Origin: Synechococcus sp. CO36386bin_37
Lineage (GTDB): Bacteria > Cyanobacteriota > Cyanobacteriia > PCC-6307 > Cyanobiaceae
Reading direction: 5' to 3'
Assembly: GCA_011525445.1 (NCBI GenBank)
Contig: WTGE01000238.1
Coordinates: forward strand, 1-9,774
Length of the DNA stretch: 9,774 bases
The notes below the pieces were generated by a model that saw nothing but the letters and a program-made list of their open reading frames with translations, made no database searches and had not been told where the DNA came from. Each line of letters opens with the position of its first letter. Position 1 is the stretch's first letter. The translations under genes and the position numbers were made by a program. Shown in pieces: positions 7,642 through 9,774 of this stretch.

Positions 7642-8349
7642 TCAGAAAGCACCAGTAGCTGGCATCAAAGTGAGGTCTTCAACGATTTGCGTGGAGGGCT
7701 GTTGCGCAAGATGAAGAAGCGTAACAGCAACTTGTTCGGGAGGGAGCATGGCACTCCGATCAAAAGAGCTCTCAACGGTGGGAGAATCCCAGAGCGGCGT
7801 ATCAACGGCACCGAGCGTGAGGGTGCAAGCTCGGATCCCGTTGCCTCTTTCCTCCTCAGCAAGACAGCGGGTGAAGCTTGCCAATGCAGCCTTAACCATG
7901 CAGTAAGCCCCCCAATTCGGAAATGCATTGCGGGCGGCATGACTGCTGATGTTGATCACCAATCCCCCATTAGGACGCATGACAGGGACAACATGAGCAC
8001 AGATTTGAAACACACTGGTGAGATTCAGTTGCAGCAACCAATCCCAAGATTCCAGAGGCATTTCAAGCAATCCACCTGTCCAGGCTGCACCCGCGTTGTT
8101 GATCAGCACTGACGGGGTGAGCCCCCGACTGAGCAGTGAAGACAATGCCGGTGCAATGTCCTGAGGCTGAGTGAGGTCAACAGCCTCGAAAACAATGCGT
8201 TGGCCCGTGGGAGCCAAATCCGCTGTCAGAGATTGGAGGGAATCCTGGCTCCGCGAGAGAAGCAGAAGATCCCATCCCGCTTGAGCAAAAGCCAAGGCAG
8301 CGCTACGACCTATGCCTCGGGATGCTCCGGTAATTAGTACAGAGGACAA
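7642..8349 (-). CDS. Short-chain dehydrogenase/reductase, substrate unknown
   Basis: A classical SDR of 235 residues with a Rossmann fold. TGASRGIG at 7-14 binds the cofactor, Arg33 in LLLLSRS suggests a preference for NADPH, VDLT is at 57-60 and NNAG at 84-87. The catalytic set is INISS (132-136) with Tyr149 and Lys153 in YCMVK. The start is TTG at 8349; no ATG or GTG fits before the Gly-rich motif, and the frame upstream is closed by the accA stop codon itself. It sits between accA (24-base gap) and folE (12-base gap). The family includes FabG-type ketoacyl-ACP reductases, which would fit accA, and sepiapterin or pteridine reductases, which would fit folE. The tail lacks the extended FabG C-terminal signature, so neither role can be assigned from sequence alone. 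Confidence 0.9.
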   Translation of the reverse strand: MSSVLITGASRGIGRSAALAFAQAGWDLLLLSRSQDSLQSLTADLAPTGQRIVFEAVDLTQPQDIAPALSSLLSRGLTPSVLINNAGAAWTGGLLEMPLESWDWLLQLNLTSVFQICAHVVPVMRPNGGLVINISSHAARNAFPNWGAYCMVKAALASFTRCLAEEERGNGIRACTLTLGAVDTPLWDSPTVESSFDRSAMLPPEQVAVTLLHLAQQPSTQIVEDLTLMPATGAF

Positions 8350-8373
8350 TGAGCCCCAGCGATCCGGGAGATC

Positions 8374-9363
8374 CTAAGAAGCTGAATCGGTATTCGACGC
8401 GGCAGGATCGATGAATCGCCCCATTGCCCGGAACTTTTGGTAGCGCTTATCTCGCAGATCCTGCTCTGGAAGGGATAAGAGCTCAGACAGATTGCGCTCA
8501 AGAGCCTTCTTCAACGTCGCACCTGCTTCCAGCGGTGCCCAGTTGTTCCCACCAGAGGGCTCTGCAAGCACCTCATCAACAACACCGAGTCTCAGTAGGT
8601 CTTGACCTGTAATGCGAAGCGCAGCTGCCGCCTCAGGTGCTTTTGCGGAGTCACGCCAGAGAATTGACGCACAGGCCTCAGGGCTGGCAACCGTGTAGAC
8701 GCTGTGTTCAAACATCAGGAGTCGGTCAGCAACTCCAATTCCGAGGGCACCTCCAGAACCACCCTCTCCAATCACGGTGGCGATGATGGGGACTCGCAGG
8801 CGAAACATCTCACGAAGATTCACTGCGATCGCTTCGCCTTGGCCTTGCTCCTCTGCCAGCAGGCCGGCATAGGCGCCAGGCGTGTCTACGAAGGACAGGA
8901 TTGGCAGACCAAAGCGATTGGCATGATCCATGAGTCTCAGAGCCTTACGGTATCCACCAGGGGTGGCCATCCCGAAATTGCGGGCGACGTTCTCCTTGGT
9001 GTCGCGGCCTTTCTGGTGTCCCAGAAGCATTACCGCATGGTCACCTAAACGACCGATCCCGCCAACCAGAGCCTGATCGTCACTCCCGCGGCGATCACCA
9101 TGAAGCTCAATCCAATCGTCACAGAACATCTGAATGAAATCCAGAGTGCTTGGGCGGTGGGGATGGCGAGCAACCTGGATTTTCTGCGCTGGAGTCAGGT
9201 TTTGGAAGATTTCCTCTCGCCTTCGCGCTGCGAGTGTTTCCAACTGAAGCAACTGCTGACTGACATCCACCTCTGAATCCCTCGCCAACTGACGAATCTG
9301 CTCAATCTGCTGCTCAAGCTCAATCAGAGGCTTTTCGAACTCGAGCAGGGGGCGACGGGGCAT
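8374..9363 (-). CDS. accA: Acetyl-CoA carboxylase carboxyltransferase subunit alpha
   Basis: AccA pairs with AccD to move the carboxyl group from biotin-BCCP to acetyl-CoA, making malonyl-CoA, the first committed step of fatty acid synthesis in the cytoplasm. The 329-residue product opens with a helical, coiled-coil-like N-terminus ([20 protein letters not shown], 9-28). The carboxyltransferase core follows: [19 protein letters not shown] (115-133), [20 protein letters not shown] (158-177), and the oxyanion-hole glycines in [12 protein letters not shown] (199-210). [13 protein letters not shown] (226-238) completes the conserved set. Length agrees with the family (about 320-330), and ATG 9363 starts with the usual [12 protein letters not shown]. 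It heads the accA - dehydrogenase - folE run. No good Shine-Dalgarno sequence or clear promoter box was found in the AT-rich upstream region, although it must contain the promoter. Confidence 0.97.
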   Translation of the reverse strand: MPRRPLLEFEKPLIELEQQIEQIRQLARDSEVDVSQQLLQLETLAARRREEIFQNLTPAQKIQVARHPHRPSTLDFIQMFCDDWIELHGDRRGSDDQALVGGIGRLGDHAVMLLGHQKGRDTKENVARNFGMATPGGYRKALRLMDHANRFGLPILSFVDTPGAYAGLLAEEQGQGEAIAVNLREMFRLRVPIIATVIGEGGSGGALGIGVADRLLMFEHSVYTVASPEACASILWRDSAKAPEAAAALRITGQDLLRLGVVDEVLAEPSGGNNWAPLEAGATLKKALERNLSELLSLPEQDLRDKRYQKFRAMGRFIDPAASNTDSAS

Positions 9364-9774
9364 AAAGACAGAGGAGAAGTGGTCGACACGTAACTGTTAA
9401 GCCTTGCACAAATCGTTCCCGATGGGTGAAGACCAAAAACAACTGTCAGATGAATGTTCGGTAATTTATTGGATCATCGGCAAGGGAGCATGAGGCACGA
9501 TGAGCAGTGATTGTCTGAGCCATCATTGCTGGGCATAGAAATGAAAAAGATTCAACTCAATTATTGGGAGACTCGATTGACACAAACAAAAACACGAATC
9601 AGATCAGAGTCAGTTGAGCCAAGAAGCGCTTTCATGTCGATCACCCCTCACCGATCGTTGCATTGACACTTGAATGGTCGCAGATTTTTCAAATCTTACG
9701 CAGTAAAAAAGCTAGGCTGCAGTGAAGCAAAATAAAATAGTTCAGCTACTATTCATTGAAAGTGAGAATGATAC
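9364..9774. other. Gene-free region upstream of accA
   Basis: No supported gene in 411 bases. All three minus-strand frames entering from the right edge stop within about 40 bases, so no gene ending here runs far into the window. By hand count GC is 91 of 234 (39%) over 9541-9774, lower than the adjacent accA (55% over 8761-8820). TTGACA occurs at 9577 and 9663 on the plus strand, but no good -10 box follows at 16-18 bases. The region should hold the accA promoter (minus strand) and perhaps one for a plus-strand gene beyond the edge. It also holds the stem-loop at 9503-9530. Confidence 0.6.
9503..9530. other. Stem-loop in the accA upstream region
   Basis: AGCAGTGAT (9503-9511) pairs with ATCATTGCT (9522-9530), nine pairs with one G-U wobble when read on the plus strand, across a 10-base loop. 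No T run follows on either strand, so it does not look like a terminator. It could be part of a small RNA or of a leader of the accA transcript; on the minus strand it lies about 140 bases before the accA start. Confidence 0.35.

Noticed and set aside
7687..8112. 141-codon plus-strand open frame
   Set aside because: Antisense to the SDR gene, whose motifs are all intact; no independent support.
9422..9493. 23-residue plus-strand open frame (MGEDQKQLSDECS...)
   Set aside because: Too short, no Shine-Dalgarno sequence and no recognisable sequence; expected by chance.
9541..9666. 41-residue plus-strand open frame starting MKKIQLNYWETRL
   Set aside because: No ribosome binding site, basic low-information product, AT-rich context; no support beyond being open.
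9577..9691. TTGACA boxes as plus-strand promoters
   Set aside because: No acceptable -10 hexamer at 16-18 bases from either box.
9682..9696. AGATTT-TTC-AAATCT perfect inverted repeat considered as a terminator
   Set aside because: The stem is mostly A-T with a 3-base loop and no T run at the right place on either strand.

Overview
This is a stretch of cyanobacterial chromosome, most likely from a marine picocyanobacterium (Synechococcus or a higher-GC, low-light Prochlorococcus type). The evidence is the combination of dark-operative and light-dependent protochlorophyllide reductases, the photosystem I subunit PsaM and the NDH-1 assembly factor CRR6, together with compact spacing and moderate GC. 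The genus call is inference. No mobile element, CRISPR array, tRNA or rRNA was seen.

Left part (1-2072), chlorophyll and photosystem I. The 3' part of chlL on the plus strand runs into the 3' end of por on the minus strand and overlaps it by 15 bases. Behind por, on the same strand, lie a small single-pass membrane protein of unknown function and psaM, giving a probable unit psaM - unknown - por. psaM has two in-frame candidate starts, and the upstream one carries the much better Shine-Dalgarno sequence.

Middle part (2072-6885). This part holds crr6 (plus), followed by a likely terminator; a TauE/SafE-type membrane permease (minus); a LipM/LplA-like lipoyl or octanoyl transferase (plus); an S2P-type M50 intramembrane protease with a degenerate CBS-like tail (minus); trpF (plus); and a secreted small protein of unknown function (plus). 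Gene packing is very tight. The permease and transferase starts are about 7 bases apart and divergent, and the transferase and protease overlap tail to tail by 67 bases.

Right part (6886-9774). accA, a short-chain dehydrogenase and folE form a minus-strand run with gaps of 24 and 12 bases. It links the first committed step of fatty acid synthesis with pterin/folate synthesis. Beyond the accA start, the last 411 bases have no supported gene. They become AT-rich (39% GC over 9541-9774 by hand count) and contain a 9-bp stem-loop.

Most of the window is ordinary housekeeping and photosynthesis sequence. The points most worth a second look are the psaM start and leader, the unknown membrane protein between psaM and por, the secreted unknown after trpF, the folE-dehydrogenase pairing, and the empty region upstream of accA. 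I found no convincing new multi-gene system.
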